From the NCBI RefSeq assembly GCF_024347515.1, contig NZ_AP025492.1, forward strand, positions 124,001 through 188,000: DNA of 64,000 nucleotides, in the 5' to 3' direction. This DNA comes from Vibrio gigantis. Its GTDB lineage: Bacteria; Pseudomonadota; Gammaproteobacteria; Enterobacterales; Vibrionaceae. Below, piece after piece: positions 39,222 to 47,618 of this stretch (position 1 is its first letter; every line of letters starts with the position of its first letter). Below the pieces are notes generated by a model. The model saw nothing but the letters and a program-made list of their open reading frames with translations. It was not told the origin of the DNA and did not search any database. Both the position numbers and the translations under genes were made by a program.

Positions 39222-39788
39222 TTAGAATTTGTACGTTGCGCCAGCGTAGAACGAACCTAGTTGAACGGTGATATCATCGTAGTATCTGATCCCCGTATCT
39301 ACATTGAAAGTATCAACTTCGTAAGCAACGCGGAAGTTCAAGTTCTCAAGGCTTGCCGGCGTGTATTCAACACCAGCTCCTAGACGTAGCGCTGTCTCAT
39401 CATCGCTGCCATAGCCGTTTGTATCAAATGAAAGCTGAGTTAGACCTACGGTACCAAATGGACGCCAGCCGCTATCAAAGGTATAGCCAAGGTTTGCTGC
39501 AATAGAGATACCTGTTGGTTCAATCGAGCCAGATGCGCCCGGTGCAGTCACGTCACTGTACTTTGTGTACTGTGCTTCAACGCCAACGATACGGTTGAAC
39601 TGGTAACCACCAATTAATTTAAAGGTTGAATCATTGGTTTCTAGTGTAGAAAACGCAGCGTCATCATCATAAGTAGTAGTACCGAAACCACCACCTAGAT
39701 AAAAACCAGATACGTCTTTTTCTACGGCTTGCTCTTGAGCACCTGCAAAGGCAGAAAATGCTGCCAAAAGGATCACTGCTTTTTTCAT
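39222..39788 (-). CDS. OmpA/OmpX-like beta-barrel outer-membrane protein
   Basis: The 188-residue precursor has a signal peptide (MKKAVILLAAFSAFAGA). Amphipathic strands follow, beginning FYLGGGFGTTTYDDD, and it ends in the canonical outer-membrane barrel signature YAGATYKF with C-terminal Phe. About eight strands are expected. The ATG at 39788 starts a clean signal peptide; the longer frame adds 26 unrelated residues. It is divergent from a ToxR-like regulator gene, which makes regulation by that protein a reasonable hypothesis. Confidence 0.82.
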   Translation of the reverse strand: MKKAVILLAAFSAFAGAQEQAVEKDVSGFYLGGGFGTTTYDDDAAFSTLETNDSTFKLIGGYQFNRIVGVEAQYTKYSDVTAPGASGSIEPTGISIAANLGYTFDSGWRPFGTVGLTQLSFDTNGYGSDDETALRLGAGVEYTPASLENLNFRVAYEVDTFNVDTGIRYYDDITVQLGSFYAGATYKF

Positions 39789-39932
39789 TTTATTAATCTC
39801 ATTGGGGATAAAAAACAGTGTGCATTGTGTGTTCACTTCCAATATAAAACTAAAGATGGATTTCATTTAAACTTCACGAATTGTCGGTTTATTGACGTTT
39901 TTCCTTTTATCTATTTTTATGTTTATTGTGTA

Positions 39933-40006
39933 AATCATTGATATATATGATTGTGTATTTTTTATTGGCACTGTTTTTTGAATTGGTAGTAGATTTCAGA
40001 CTACCA
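39933..40006. promoter_or_regulatory. Candidate operators in the divergent region
   Basis: Two inverted repeats lie between the barrel-protein gene and the ToxR-like gene. One is AATCAT-N8-ATGATT (39933-39952); the other is TGGTAGT-N9-ACTACCA (39984-40006). Either could bind the regulator encoded next door. This is pattern evidence only. Confidence 0.4.
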
Positions 40007-40096
40007 CTTACACCGCAGAGTCAGTAATGATAGGATCATAATCACCGCGACATATTTTTGAGTGAAATTTGCTCAAAACCTAGTAACAGTGAGCCT

Positions 40097-40945
40097 ATGC
40101 ATAGAGTCTATTTTTCCAATTTGATACTTGATCCTACTACCCGAACACTGTCGAATGTGGAAGGAGAGAGTATCCAATTGCGCCCGCTACCCTATGCCGT
40201 ATTGAGTTTGCTGTTAGAGAATCAAGGGGCTCATGTCACTCGTGAGTGTCTGTTTGAAACATGCTGGGAGGGTGCTCTAGTCACCGACCAAGCGATCACT
40301 AATGTCATTTCTGGTTTAAGAAAAAGCTTCGCACAGCTAGGCGCTGCTGATGTCACTATTAGAACGGTGAGTAAAATAGGCTACGTACTTGAAATTCACT
40401 GCGCTGAAGAGCCTGTGAAAAAGAAAGTGGAAGAGCGAACGATTCGAGTCAGCCAAGAGAGCGAAGCTACCCAGGCAACATCAAGCAAAGGCGATGAACC
40501 TATCAAAGTTAGCGCGCATAGCAAACACAAAGAGAACCTGTATCTTTGGCATGCAGTGGTAACAGTGCTTCTATTTGCCTGTCTGATTTTTGTCTTTTTG
40601 GCTAAACCTTTTATAAGAAAACCAGACTTTATCCAACCAAGCGAGTATCAACACTTTCAAGTTGGTGCGACCGACTTCTATCTTCATGACAGCGCCTATT
40701 TGATCAGTGATGGTCAGCTACTCGCGTATGAGTTAGCGACACAGTCTATTCCTATCTGTCATGCAGATGTATATCTGAGAGTTGCAGAATCGGCTTATGA
40801 CGATGGTGTTTACCTGATTAAAGCCTTCGCATTTGCCAAACATAGCAGCAAGAACGTCAGTTATGTGAACCATTCAGTGACAATCGAGCAGATTCCAGAG
40901 ACAGTCGTAAAAGCCATTAAGAGGGCGAAAGCTATATGCGCTTAA
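40097..40945 (+). CDS. ToxR/TcpP-like membrane-anchored transcription regulator
   Basis: The 282-residue protein has an OmpR-type winged helix (about 4-100, with VTDQAITNVISGLRKSF recognition region and TVSKIGYVL), a charged linker, one membrane helix (about 148-172) and a periplasmic domain. That domain has just two cysteines (about residues 221 and 281, the second next to the last residue). This is the arrangement of ToxR, which forms a disulfide there. An in-frame TTG at 40058 could add 13 residues; neither start has a strong Shine-Dalgarno. It overlaps the next gene by ten bases. Sequence is too different from what I know of ToxR itself to be that gene. Confidence 0.82.
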   Translation: MHRVYFSNLILDPTTRTLSNVEGESIQLRPLPYAVLSLLLENQGAHVTRECLFETCWEGALVTDQAITNVISGLRKSFAQLGAADVTIRTVSKIGYVLEIHCAEEPVKKKVEERTIRVSQESEATQATSSKGDEPIKVSAHSKHKENLYLWHAVVTVLLFACLIFVFLAKPFIRKPDFIQPSEYQHFQVGATDFYLHDSAYLISDGQLLAYELATQSIPICHADVYLRVAESAYDDGVYLIKAFAFAKHSSKNVSYVNHSVTIEQIPETVVKAIKRAKAICA

Positions 40946-41430
40946 AAACAATCATCGCTTTCAACATCGCACTCCTTGTCAGTGTTGTCGTTATCGGGCT
41001 GTACCAATGGAAATTTGATCAGCAACATTTGGCGGGTACGCGCTGGGCATGTGTACAACTTGATGAGGGGTTTGTCACAAAAGGCTACAGCGGTTATCAA
41101 GAGATCGCTGATCGCTCTATCTTAGAGTTCACCTCAGATAAAACCTTGCTGATTTTTCAAAAGGGTCACTTTAAAACAACGGCTGAGGGAACCAAACCCT
41201 ATGAAGTCTATTTTGAAGCGGATTACACCGCTGAAAATGGTCTACTGTCGGTTGCCTACCATCATATCGATTGGGATTTAAAGCCTGCTGACAGTGGCAG
41301 TCTTGTGCGTGACATGGATGCCTTGGTGAGAGCTAAAATTGAATTGATGTACAAAGTGCAAGGTGAACACCTGTTCTTTTTTAGTAAAGGGCATGCAGAA
41401 GAGAGAAATTACACCTGCTACTCTAGATGA
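40936..41430 (+). CDS. FidL/ToxS-like periplasmic partner protein
   Basis: The 164-residue bitopic protein has one N-terminal membrane helix (about 5-24) and a periplasmic domain with two cysteines (Cys39 in RWACVQ and Cys161 in NYTCYSR). Small size, topology and the ten-base overlap with a ToxR-like gene match co-component pairs such as ToxR-ToxS, TcpP-TcpH, VtrA-VtrC and GrvA-FidL; the WxC start of the domain most resembles FidL-like proteins. The partner usually stabilises the regulator or binds a small ligand such as bile salts. The ligand here is unknown. Confidence 0.72.
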   Translation: MRLKTIIAFNIALLVSVVVIGLYQWKFDQQHLAGTRWACVQLDEGFVTKGYSGYQEIADRSILEFTSDKTLLIFQKGHFKTTAEGTKPYEVYFEADYTAENGLLSVAYHHIDWDLKPADSGSLVRDMDALVRAKIELMYKVQGEHLFFFSKGHAEERNYTCYSR

Positions 41431-41565
41431 CAGCGACAAGTCTAAATGACTCATTCTATTGTGGTGTCATAATGACTCTTTCGAGGTTAAGTTATTGTTT
41501 TTAGTTGCTTAATTACTTGGCATGGTTCTTGGTTTATATAAATGACTTTATATAAGGAATGAGCC

Positions 41566-42198
41566 ATGCAATTTCAAAATCATCACTATTCTCCTCAAAG
41601 TTTTTCTGAAAAGACTGCTCTTTTTGTCACTCGCCTTCTAAAGAAAACCTTAAACTTGTTTTATGGCAAGCACTTCGCCAAGCGAGCCATGTTGTTAGAA
41701 ACCATTGCAGCGGTACCCGGCATGGTTGCGGGCGTTTTTAACCATTTAAAAGCACTACGCCGAATGAAAGATGATGGTGGGTGGATTAAGGAATTACTCG
41801 AAGAAGCGGATAATGAGCGTATGCATTTGATGATCTTCTTAGACATTACACACCCTTCCATTTTTGAGCGCTTGATTGTGATGTTATTGCAGTTTGTATT
41901 CATCATTATCTATAGCTCGATTTATCTTGTTTCCTCCAAAACAGCGCATCGTATCGTGGGTTATTTCGAAGAAGAGGCCTGTAATAGTTATTCAGAGTAT
42001 ATTTCGAAGATTGAAGATGGCACTTTGCCGAACACTCCCGCGCCTGAGATTGCGATTAAATACTATCGCTTACCCGAGAATACCATGTTTTTGGATGTGC
42101 TTTTCTGCATACGGGAAGATGAAGCGAAACATCGAGATAAGAATCACGATATTGCTGATCTCTATAAAACCCAAGACTTACCCGATCACCAGTGTTAA
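41566..42198 (+). CDS. aox: Alternative (cyanide-resistant) ubiquinol oxidase
   Basis: The 210-residue protein carries the full set of AOX diiron ligands: Glu45 (LET), Glu84 and His87 (NERMH), Glu136 (FEEEA), Glu186 and His189 (REDEAKHRD). Two membrane-embedded helices are present (about 45-65 and 103-123). AOX moves electrons from ubiquinol to oxygen without pumping protons. A related gene is known in Vibrio fischeri, where NO-responsive NsrR controls it. Here AAGGAATGAG precedes the ATG. TTTATATAA occurs twice just upstream (41533 and 41547); I cannot identify an NsrR box with confidence. Confidence 0.93.
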   Translation: MQFQNHHYSPQSFSEKTALFVTRLLKKTLNLFYGKHFAKRAMLLETIAAVPGMVAGVFNHLKALRRMKDDGGWIKELLEEADNERMHLMIFLDITHPSIFERLIVMLLQFVFIIIYSSIYLVSSKTAHRIVGYFEEEACNSYSEYISKIEDGTLPNTPAPEIAIKYYRLPENTMFLDVLFCIREDEAKHRDKNHDIADLYKTQDLPDHQC

Positions 42199-42454
42199 TC
42201 ATCAAAAGACCGAATTATGAAAAATAAAGCTCAACAACCAGAAATAAAGTCGTCTTAATTGCCTTCAAACTCTGGGATGGGGTTGAGCTTTTCTGTGGAT
42301 TCGAGAAATACGGTCTTACCTGATGGTGAGCGCTTTAGGGTGCGTACTATGAGTAAATTTTTTGAGATCAAAGTCTTATAAATTAAGCTCTGCGGTGTAG
42401 CAGGGCTTTAATAAAAGCTAACCGAACAAAAAAGCATCAGTTTTTTCAAATAAA
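42199..42454 (+). other. Gap after the alternative oxidase gene
   Basis: No credible gene. AAAGCTCAAC (42226-42235) and GTTGAGCTTT (42282-42291) are complementary and followed by T's, a possible long-loop terminator for aox. Frames here are under 15 codons. Confidence 0.4.
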
Positions 42455-42666
42455 GCTTTACAACCCGGCCCAGATCACCAAGAATGGCGTCGCTCTGTTT
42501 TCAGAGTTATTAAATGAAACATCCAGTTGTAAAGTAAAACCCTTAGTATTGCTTCATTGTTATTCTCAGTGTTTCCCTTGGCTTCATAGATACATTAAAT
42601 AATTCAAGCTTTCAGCGCATCGCACTTTTGGCGATTAATTTTTTATTTTTATATAAGGGACACATC
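42455..42666 (+). promoter_or_regulatory. Long conserved 5' leader of cspA copy 2
   Basis: Nearly the same as 27260-27479 before copy 1, with small insertions and deletions. Sequence similarity stops just upstream of GCTTTACAAC, so the conserved unit begins at or near the RNA start. Confidence 0.7.
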
Positions 42667-42879
42667 ATGTCTAACAAAACAAACGGCGTAGTAAAATGGT
42701 TTAACGAAGAGAAAGGTTTCGGTTTCCTAACTCAAGACAACGGCGGCGCTGACGTATTCGTTCACTTCCGTGCTATCGCATCTGAAGGTTTCAAGACTCT
42801 TAAAGAAGGCCAACAAGTGTCTTTCGAAGTAGAGCAAGGCCAAAAAGGTCTTCAAGCTGCAAACGTTGTAGCTCTATAA
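42667..42879 (+). CDS. cspA: Cold shock protein CspA, copy 2
   Basis: The protein is 70 residues and identical to copy 1 at 27480, with RNP1 KGFGFL and RNP2 VFVHF. Only synonymous differences separate the coding sequences. The start is the ATG after ATAAGGGACAC; the frame upstream is leader. A 15-bp perfect hairpin follows. Confidence 0.97.
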   Translation: MSNKTNGVVKWFNEEKGFGFLTQDNGGADVFVHFRAIASEGFKTLKEGQQVSFEVEQGQKGLQAANVVAL

Positions 42880-42886
42880 GATTTTA

Positions 42887-42920
42887 AGTGGCGCAAGTTG
42901 CAATAGCAACTTGCGCCACT
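42887..42920 (+). terminator. Hairpin after cspA copy 2
   Basis: A perfect 15-bp stem (AGTGGCGCAAGTTGC with its complement, loop AATA) is followed by TTCCCC. The place and loop differ in sequence from the copy 1 hairpin, though GCGCAAG/CGCAAG cores correspond. Confidence 0.7.
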
Positions 42921-43261
42921 TTCCCCTTTAAACACCCCCTCTTAGCTTTCTCGAAATACCCCCCACTTCTTATTATATTTAATCTCTATTTTTCTATTAC
43001 CCCTAGTAATGTGAATGGCGCGACTACTATTGCTTATAGCTAGTTATATAGAATTAAAAAGTTCGTTATTTTTATTCCTTGTCTGAAAAACCTTTGTTCA
43101 TGATTGGCATCGCTATGTCTGAGTTCATCGAGTTTCATTCCTTAAAAACAGATTTACCTGCTCGTCGTTGATGAGTAAAGTTATGTAAAGCTCTAACAGA
43201 GTCATTGTTTAGTGCTTTTAATCTCGCTATCTTCAACTCACAGTTTTTTATAGGGTTCGAG
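42921..43261 (+). other. Gap between cspA copy 2 and the Cys-rich protein gene
   Basis: About 340 AT-rich bases. No frame with a ribosome-binding site was seen, and no clear hairpin. Confidence 0.4.
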
Positions 43262-43651
43262 ATGCAAAGCCATTACACATCCACAATTTGTATGCTGCTC
43301 ATTGTGCTGATAGCGACAGTGCTATCTATTGATGTCGCTCGCTCCGAAGTTTCCCCTAGCTACCCTATAGAGCAACAAAGTTCCGTTACTTTTCAGCTTA
43401 TTGAGATCGATACTTGCTACACAGCCCCTACCATTACCCAAAAAACAGCTCAAGGTTGCTGCAAGCCGGGTGGTTCATGTTTTGAAAAGCAGTGTTGTGT
43501 CCATTTGCCATCAATGGGTAGTGCACTATTGGGTGTAGGTCTGCGCCTATCTCCCCCTCCGCTATATACGTATAACACCACACCTTATGTAGCTCTTTAT
43601 TCCAATGCAGATAGCCGTTCACGCTATCGTCCCCCAATTTTTCAATCTTAA
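43262..43651 (+). CDS. Uncharacterised small secreted or anchored Cys-rich protein
   Basis: The 129-residue protein has an N-terminal hydrophobic segment (about 8-24; signal peptide or anchor). A cluster of cysteines follows (52, 66, 67, 73, 78, 79; GCCKPGGSC, KQCC), then a Pro/Tyr-rich tail. The cysteine pattern suggests disulfides or metal binding; I recognise no family. The ATG at 43262 follows AGGGTTCGAG and opens directly into the hydrophobic segment. Upstream of the EamA transporter on the same strand. Confidence 0.6.
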   Translation: MQSHYTSTICMLLIVLIATVLSIDVARSEVSPSYPIEQQSSVTFQLIEIDTCYTAPTITQKTAQGCCKPGGSCFEKQCCVHLPSMGSALLGVGLRLSPPPLYTYNTTPYVALYSNADSRSRYRPPIFQS

Positions 43652-43757
43652 TTCCTCTGCGATAACTCGCATCAATTTATCTACACGATCTCTGTGTATT
43701 TAAACATTTTGTGTAAATAGCCTGCTATTTGCACTGGATTGTTATGGAAATAAGATT

Positions 43758-43868
43758 ATGAACTTTACATTAATGACTAAGGTGCTTGCCTGCGCGGCAG
43801 CTCTCTCTATTACGTTTTTCACATGCCTCCCTAAAAGCACGTTGTTAGGAGGTTCTCATGACGCATAG
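43758..43868 (+). CDS. Putative 36-codon leader ORF overlapping the transporter gene
   Basis: An ATG with a weak GGA upstream opens 36 codons that read like a short signal peptide (MTKVLACAAALSITFFTCLP). Its end overlaps the first 11 bases of the EamA gene, so it would couple translation. It could also be a truncated relic. Low confidence that it is translated. Confidence 0.3.
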   Translation: MNFTLMTKVLACAAALSITFFTCLPKSTLLGGSHDA

Positions 43869-44769
43869 AACTTTGACGGCGTTACTCTTTTCTTCAGTGT
43901 GCTTGATTTGGGGTACAACGTGGTTGGCTATGGAGATTGCAGTGGAGAGCATTCCACCGATTTTTGCTACTGGACTACGCTTTCTGATTGCCGCACCAAT
44001 ACTGGTCATGTTGGCCAAACACTTGAAGCAGCCGCTGTTTTTCCCTAAAGGGCAGCAGTACTGGATGTTGGTGGTCGCGGTTTTTTACTTTGCGATTCCG
44101 TTTACCTTGATGATCTTTGGTGAGCAATACATATCGTCTGGCTTGGCATCAATTATTTTTGCCAATATGCCGATCGCTGTGATGGTGATGTCGAGACTGT
44201 TTCTAGGATTGAGATTAACCAATATACAACTGGCAGGTTTATTCACCGCAGTACTGAGTCTGATTTTAATTTTGTCTACTGAGATGAGTCTCGGTGGGCA
44301 AGACTATTTACTGGGTTTTGGGGCTCTTGGCGGAGCTGTGGCTATTCACGCGGTGATGTATGTTTTGGTCGAGAAGTTCTGTAAAGGTGTACCGGTTTTA
44401 ACCTACAACGCAGTACCGAGTCTTATCGCTTCGATCTGTTTATTGCTGGTTTCATTGGTCGTCGAGCAGCCTGATATTACGGGCTATTCAAGGGAAGCGA
44501 TTGGAGCGGTAGTGTACCTAGGGTTGTTTGCGAGTGTCGGCGGAATTGTGGCCTACTTTAAGCTAGGACAAGTATCGAGCCCATTTACGGCATCCATCTG
44601 TTTTCTGTTCTTCCCGCTAATCGCACTGACACTATCTACCTGGTTTGCTGGGAACAGTATATCGATGGTTTCAGTGTTACTGATGATCCCACTACTGGGG
44701 GGAATCTTAGTCACTAAAGCTGACCCTAAGTTGTGGAAAAGAGTACGTAAGCTTAAGCATGCTTTATAG
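43858..44769 (+). CDS. EamA/DMT-superfamily transporter
   Basis: The 303-residue protein has ten hydrophobic segments in two EamA repeats (SSVCLIWGTTWLAME near the start; second repeat from about 160). AGGAGG lies six bases before the ATG. The substrate of such transporters cannot be read from sequence; amino acids or metabolites are usual. A bidirectional terminator follows. Confidence 0.88.
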   Translation: MTHRTLTALLFSSVCLIWGTTWLAMEIAVESIPPIFATGLRFLIAAPILVMLAKHLKQPLFFPKGQQYWMLVVAVFYFAIPFTLMIFGEQYISSGLASIIFANMPIAVMVMSRLFLGLRLTNIQLAGLFTAVLSLILILSTEMSLGGQDYLLGFGALGGAVAIHAVMYVLVEKFCKGVPVLTYNAVPSLIASICLLLVSLVVEQPDITGYSREAIGAVVYLGLFASVGGIVAYFKLGQVSSPFTASICFLFFPLIALTLSTWFAGNSISMVSVLLMIPLLGGILVTKADPKLWKRVRKLKHAL

Positions 44770-44790
44770 GTAGATTGCTTCACCTAAAAA

Positions 44791-44816
44791 AAAGCCTCTG
44801 AATGTTCAGAGGCTTT
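44791..44816. terminator. Bidirectional terminator between the EamA gene and yicC
   Basis: Perfect 11-bp AAAGCCTCTGA/TCAGAGGCTTT with loop ATGT; A-run before and T's after. Confidence 0.9.
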
Positions 44817-44839
44817 AAGGGCAGTCTTGTTAATCCAGA

Positions 44840-45706
44840 TTATTCAATGTTCTGAATTTGCTCACGCATCTGTTCGATAAGAACTTTAAGCTCTACGCCC
44901 GATGCTGTGATGTCTGTACTGATAGATTTAGACGCTAGCGTGTTTGACTCACGGTTGAACTCTTGCATCATGAAGTCTAGCTTACGGCCACAAGCGCCAC
45001 CTTTCTTCAGTACTACATTCGCTTCTTTCACATGAGAGTCTAGACGGTCTAGCTCTTCTGCTACGTCTGACTTCTGTGCAAGTAGGATAAGCTCTTGCTC
45101 AACACGAGAACCTTCAAGTTCAATTTTCGCATCTTCAAATTTGGTAAGAAGACGCTCACGTTGCCACTCTAGGATTTCAGGCATGCGTGCACGAACTTTC
45201 ACGACTTCTTCAGTGATTGCATCTAAGCGCTGTACAATTAGCGCCTTCATGTTTTCGCCTTCACGAGCACGAGCATCAATGAATTCTGCGATTGCATCGT
45301 TGAATGCTTCAAGTAAGTCTTTGTTGATGGCATCCATGTCTTGCTCTGGCGTTTCCATCACGCCAGGCCAGTTCATCACTTGGAATGGGTTCAAACGGCT
45401 CTCTTCGCCAGTCATCGTCATCACTTGGTTCGCCGCATTTATCACTTGCTGCGCTAAACCTTCGTTAATGCTTAGCTCGCCTTTCGCTGCTGGGTTTGCT
45501 TCGAAGCGCAGGTTACATTCAACCTTGCCGCGCGCTAGGCGCTTACGGAAACGCTCACGTAGGATTGGCTCTAAACCACGGAACTGTTCAGGCATACGGA
45601 AGTAAGTTTCTAGGTAGCGCTGGTTTACACTACGGATTTCCCATACTGCTGTACCCCAATCGCCTTTTACTTCTTTGCGTGCGTACGCGGTCATACTATA
45701 AATCAT
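44840..45706 (-). CDS. yicC: YicC-family endoribonuclease
   Basis: The 288-residue protein begins MIYSMTAYARKEVKG and ends KVLIEQMREQIQNIE, as E. coli YicC does. The C-terminal DUF1732 region (DRLDSHV, GRKLDFMMQEFNRE) is complete. Reported as an RNase that acts with PNPase on the sRNA RyhB in E. coli. The start at 45706 has CAGGA upstream; the longer frame adds 15 unrelated residues. Divergent from rph, the usual arrangement. Confidence 0.94.
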   Translation of the reverse strand: MIYSMTAYARKEVKGDWGTAVWEIRSVNQRYLETYFRMPEQFRGLEPILRERFRKRLARGKVECNLRFEANPAAKGELSINEGLAQQVINAANQVMTMTGEESRLNPFQVMNWPGVMETPEQDMDAINKDLLEAFNDAIAEFIDARAREGENMKALIVQRLDAITEEVVKVRARMPEILEWQRERLLTKFEDAKIELEGSRVEQELILLAQKSDVAEELDRLDSHVKEANVVLKKGGACGRKLDFMMQEFNRESNTLASKSISTDITASGVELKVLIEQMREQIQNIE

Positions 45707-45954
45707 CGAATTTTCCTGTCTTTTATCATTCTGAAAATAACGCGCACGCATAGTATCACGATACGAGTTGCACCCGAAGTCGATTGATTTTCACTATAAA
45801 TAGCCTTTCAAGATAAATAGCTTTGAACGGCAAATAGATTTGAAAGATAAACTGCTATATAATCTTGCCCCAATCAAAACTGTCTCACCCCTTTCTTAGG
45901 TGATGCACTCTTTCGATAGTAAATCACTTCAGACTGTTAATAAGGTAGATACCA

Positions 45955-46671
45955 ATGCGTCCAAATGACCGCGCTGTAGATCAAATTCGTCCAATTAAAA
46001 TTACTCGTAACTACACAGCTTATGCTGAGGGTTCTGTATTAGTTGAGTTCGGCAACACTAAAGTTCTATGTAATGCGACGGTAGAAGAAAACGTACCGCG
46101 TTGGTTGAAAGGTCAAGGTAAGGGTTGGGTAACCGCTGAATACGGTATGCTGCCACGTGCAACGCACACTCGTAACCGTCGTGAAGCGGCGAGCGGTAAG
46201 CAAGGCGGTCGTACGATGGAAATCCAACGTCTGATCGCGCGTAGCCTACGTGCTGTTGTTGACCTGAAAGTAATGGGTGAAATCATGATCACTGTCGATT
46301 GTGATGTTATCCAAGCAGACGGCGGTACACGTACTGCTTCTATCTCAGGTGCAAGCGTAGCAATGGCTGATGCTATCAACAGCCTACTAGCAAGCGGCAA
46401 ACTGAAAAAGAATCCAATGAAAGGCCACGTAGCGGCAGTTTCAGTGGGCATCGTTGGTGCACAAGCACTGTGTGATCTTGAGTACGTTGAAGACTCAGCA
46501 GCCGATACCGATATGAACGTTGTAATGACGGAAGACGGTAAGATGATTGAGATTCAAGGCACCGCAGAAGGCGAACCGTTCAGTCACGAAGAGCTGATGC
46601 AGCTTTTAGCCCTGGCGAATAAGGGCATTGCCGATATCGTCGAAGCGCAGAAAGCTGCGTTGGCCGACTAA
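45955..46671 (+). CDS. rph: Ribonuclease PH
   Basis: The 238-residue protein starts [14 protein letters not shown] and contains the phosphorolytic core ([20 protein letters not shown] split over about 77-96, and [19 protein letters not shown] around 122-140). It trims tRNA 3' ends using phosphate. The reading frame is intact, unlike the frameshifted rph of E. coli K-12. Its stop is nine bases before an attenuator-like hairpin upstream of pyrE. Confidence 0.97.
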   Translation: MRPNDRAVDQIRPIKITRNYTAYAEGSVLVEFGNTKVLCNATVEENVPRWLKGQGKGWVTAEYGMLPRATHTRNRREAASGKQGGRTMEIQRLIARSLRAVVDLKVMGEIMITVDCDVIQADGGTRTASISGASVAMADAINSLLASGKLKKNPMKGHVAAVSVGIVGAQALCDLEYVEDSAADTDMNVVMTEDGKMIEIQGTAEGEPFSHEELMQLLALANKGIADIVEAQKAALAD

Positions 46672-46679
46672 TTATTTAA

Positions 46680-46707
46680 TAGCTCCCACATTGGGGGCTA
46701 TTTTTTT
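46680..46707 (+). terminator. rph-pyrE attenuator-like terminator
   Basis: An 8-bp stem (TAGCTCCC with GGGGGCTA) with loop ACATT and a seven-T run. It lies nine bases after the rph stop. In E. coli the pyrE attenuator has the same placement: translating ribosomes on rph suppress the terminator when UTP is low. Confidence 0.8.
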
Positions 46708-46886
46708 ATCTTCGTCGTATTCGCGCCCTCCGCGTTGTTAACTGCGCTTACTCACCCGAATCACTTACTACTCGTAAGCTCACGGGTTTCGCAAGCTTGT
46801 TGCCTAGCGGAAAACACGACTACTTAGAAGATACTAAGAAGAGTTTAAGTTAATTAAGTTTTATTGAGTAAACATAGAGGATGAGC

Positions 46887-47528
46887 ATGAAAGCATATCA
46901 ACGTGAATTTATTGAATTTGCACTAGAGAAAGAAGTACTTAAGTTTGGTGAGTTTACTTTAAAGTCTGGCCGTAAGAGCCCTTACTTCTTTAATGCTGGA
47001 TTGTTTAACACAGGTCGTGACCTAGCGCGCTTAGGCCGCTTCTACGCAGCAGCATTGGCCGATTCTGGTATTGAGTTCGATGTACTATTTGGCCCTGCAT
47101 ACAAAGGTATTCCAATCGCGACGACAACAGCCGTAGCACTGGCAGATCACCACGATGTCGACACGCCTTACTGCTTTAACCGTAAAGAAGCAAAAAACCA
47201 CGGCGAAGGCGGCAACCTAGTTGGTAGCGCACTGGAAGGTCGTATCATGCTGGTGGACGATGTAATCACTGCAGGTACTGCAATTCGTGAATCGATGGAA
47301 ATCATCCAAGCGAATGGTGCTGATTTAGCAGGTGTTCTTGTTGCGATTGACCGTCAAGAGAAAGGCAAAGGCGAGTTGTCTGCAATCCAAGAAGTTGAAC
47401 GCGATTTCGGTTGTGCGATTATCTCAATTGTTAGCCTGACTGACCTTGTGACTTTCCTTGAAGAGAAAGGCACAGATGAAGCGCACCTTGAGTCAGTAAA
47501 AGCGTACCGCGCTCAATACGGCATCTAA
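46887..47528 (+). CDS. pyrE: Orotate phosphoribosyltransferase
   Basis: The 213-residue length equals that of E. coli PyrE. The PRPP-binding motif [17 protein letters not shown] [12 protein letters not shown] is near residue 120 and the catalytic loop ([10 protein letters not shown]) near 100. It makes OMP from orotate and PRPP in UMP synthesis. The ATG at 46887 has AGAGG at ideal spacing; the ATG at 46881 would abut it. Confidence 0.97.
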   Translation: MKAYQREFIEFALEKEVLKFGEFTLKSGRKSPYFFNAGLFNTGRDLARLGRFYAAALADSGIEFDVLFGPAYKGIPIATTTAVALADHHDVDTPYCFNRKEAKNHGEGGNLVGSALEGRIMLVDDVITAGTAIRESMEIIQANGADLAGVLVAIDRQEKGKGELSAIQEVERDFGCAIISIVSLTDLVTFLEEKGTDEAHLESVKAYRAQYGI

Positions 47529-47556
47529 TACAATTTGTTATAGCTATAGAATGCAC

Positions 47557-47583
47557 AAGGGGCTGATGAATCATCAGCCCCTT
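47557..47583. terminator. Bidirectional terminator between pyrE and lpxL
   Basis: A 13-bp perfect palindrome (AAGGGGCTGATGA, one-base centre, then its complement) followed by TTTTCTTTT; in practice the loop opens to four or more bases. Confidence 0.85.
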
Positions 47584-47618
47584 TTCTTTTGGTTCAGAAA
47601 TTATTTGTAGCGGCTACT

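Noticed and set aside
42218..42380. Tiny frames after the alternative oxidase (13 and 10 codons)
   Set aside because: Too short and no good ribosome-binding signal; not supportable as genes.
27260..42920. Possibility that the two cspA cassettes are an assembly duplication
   Set aside because: Flanks and downstream hairpins differ and the coding copies have synonymous differences, so they are true paralogues.
45955..46671. Frameshift in rph like that of E. coli K-12
   Set aside because: The frame is intact for 238 residues with a normal C-terminus.
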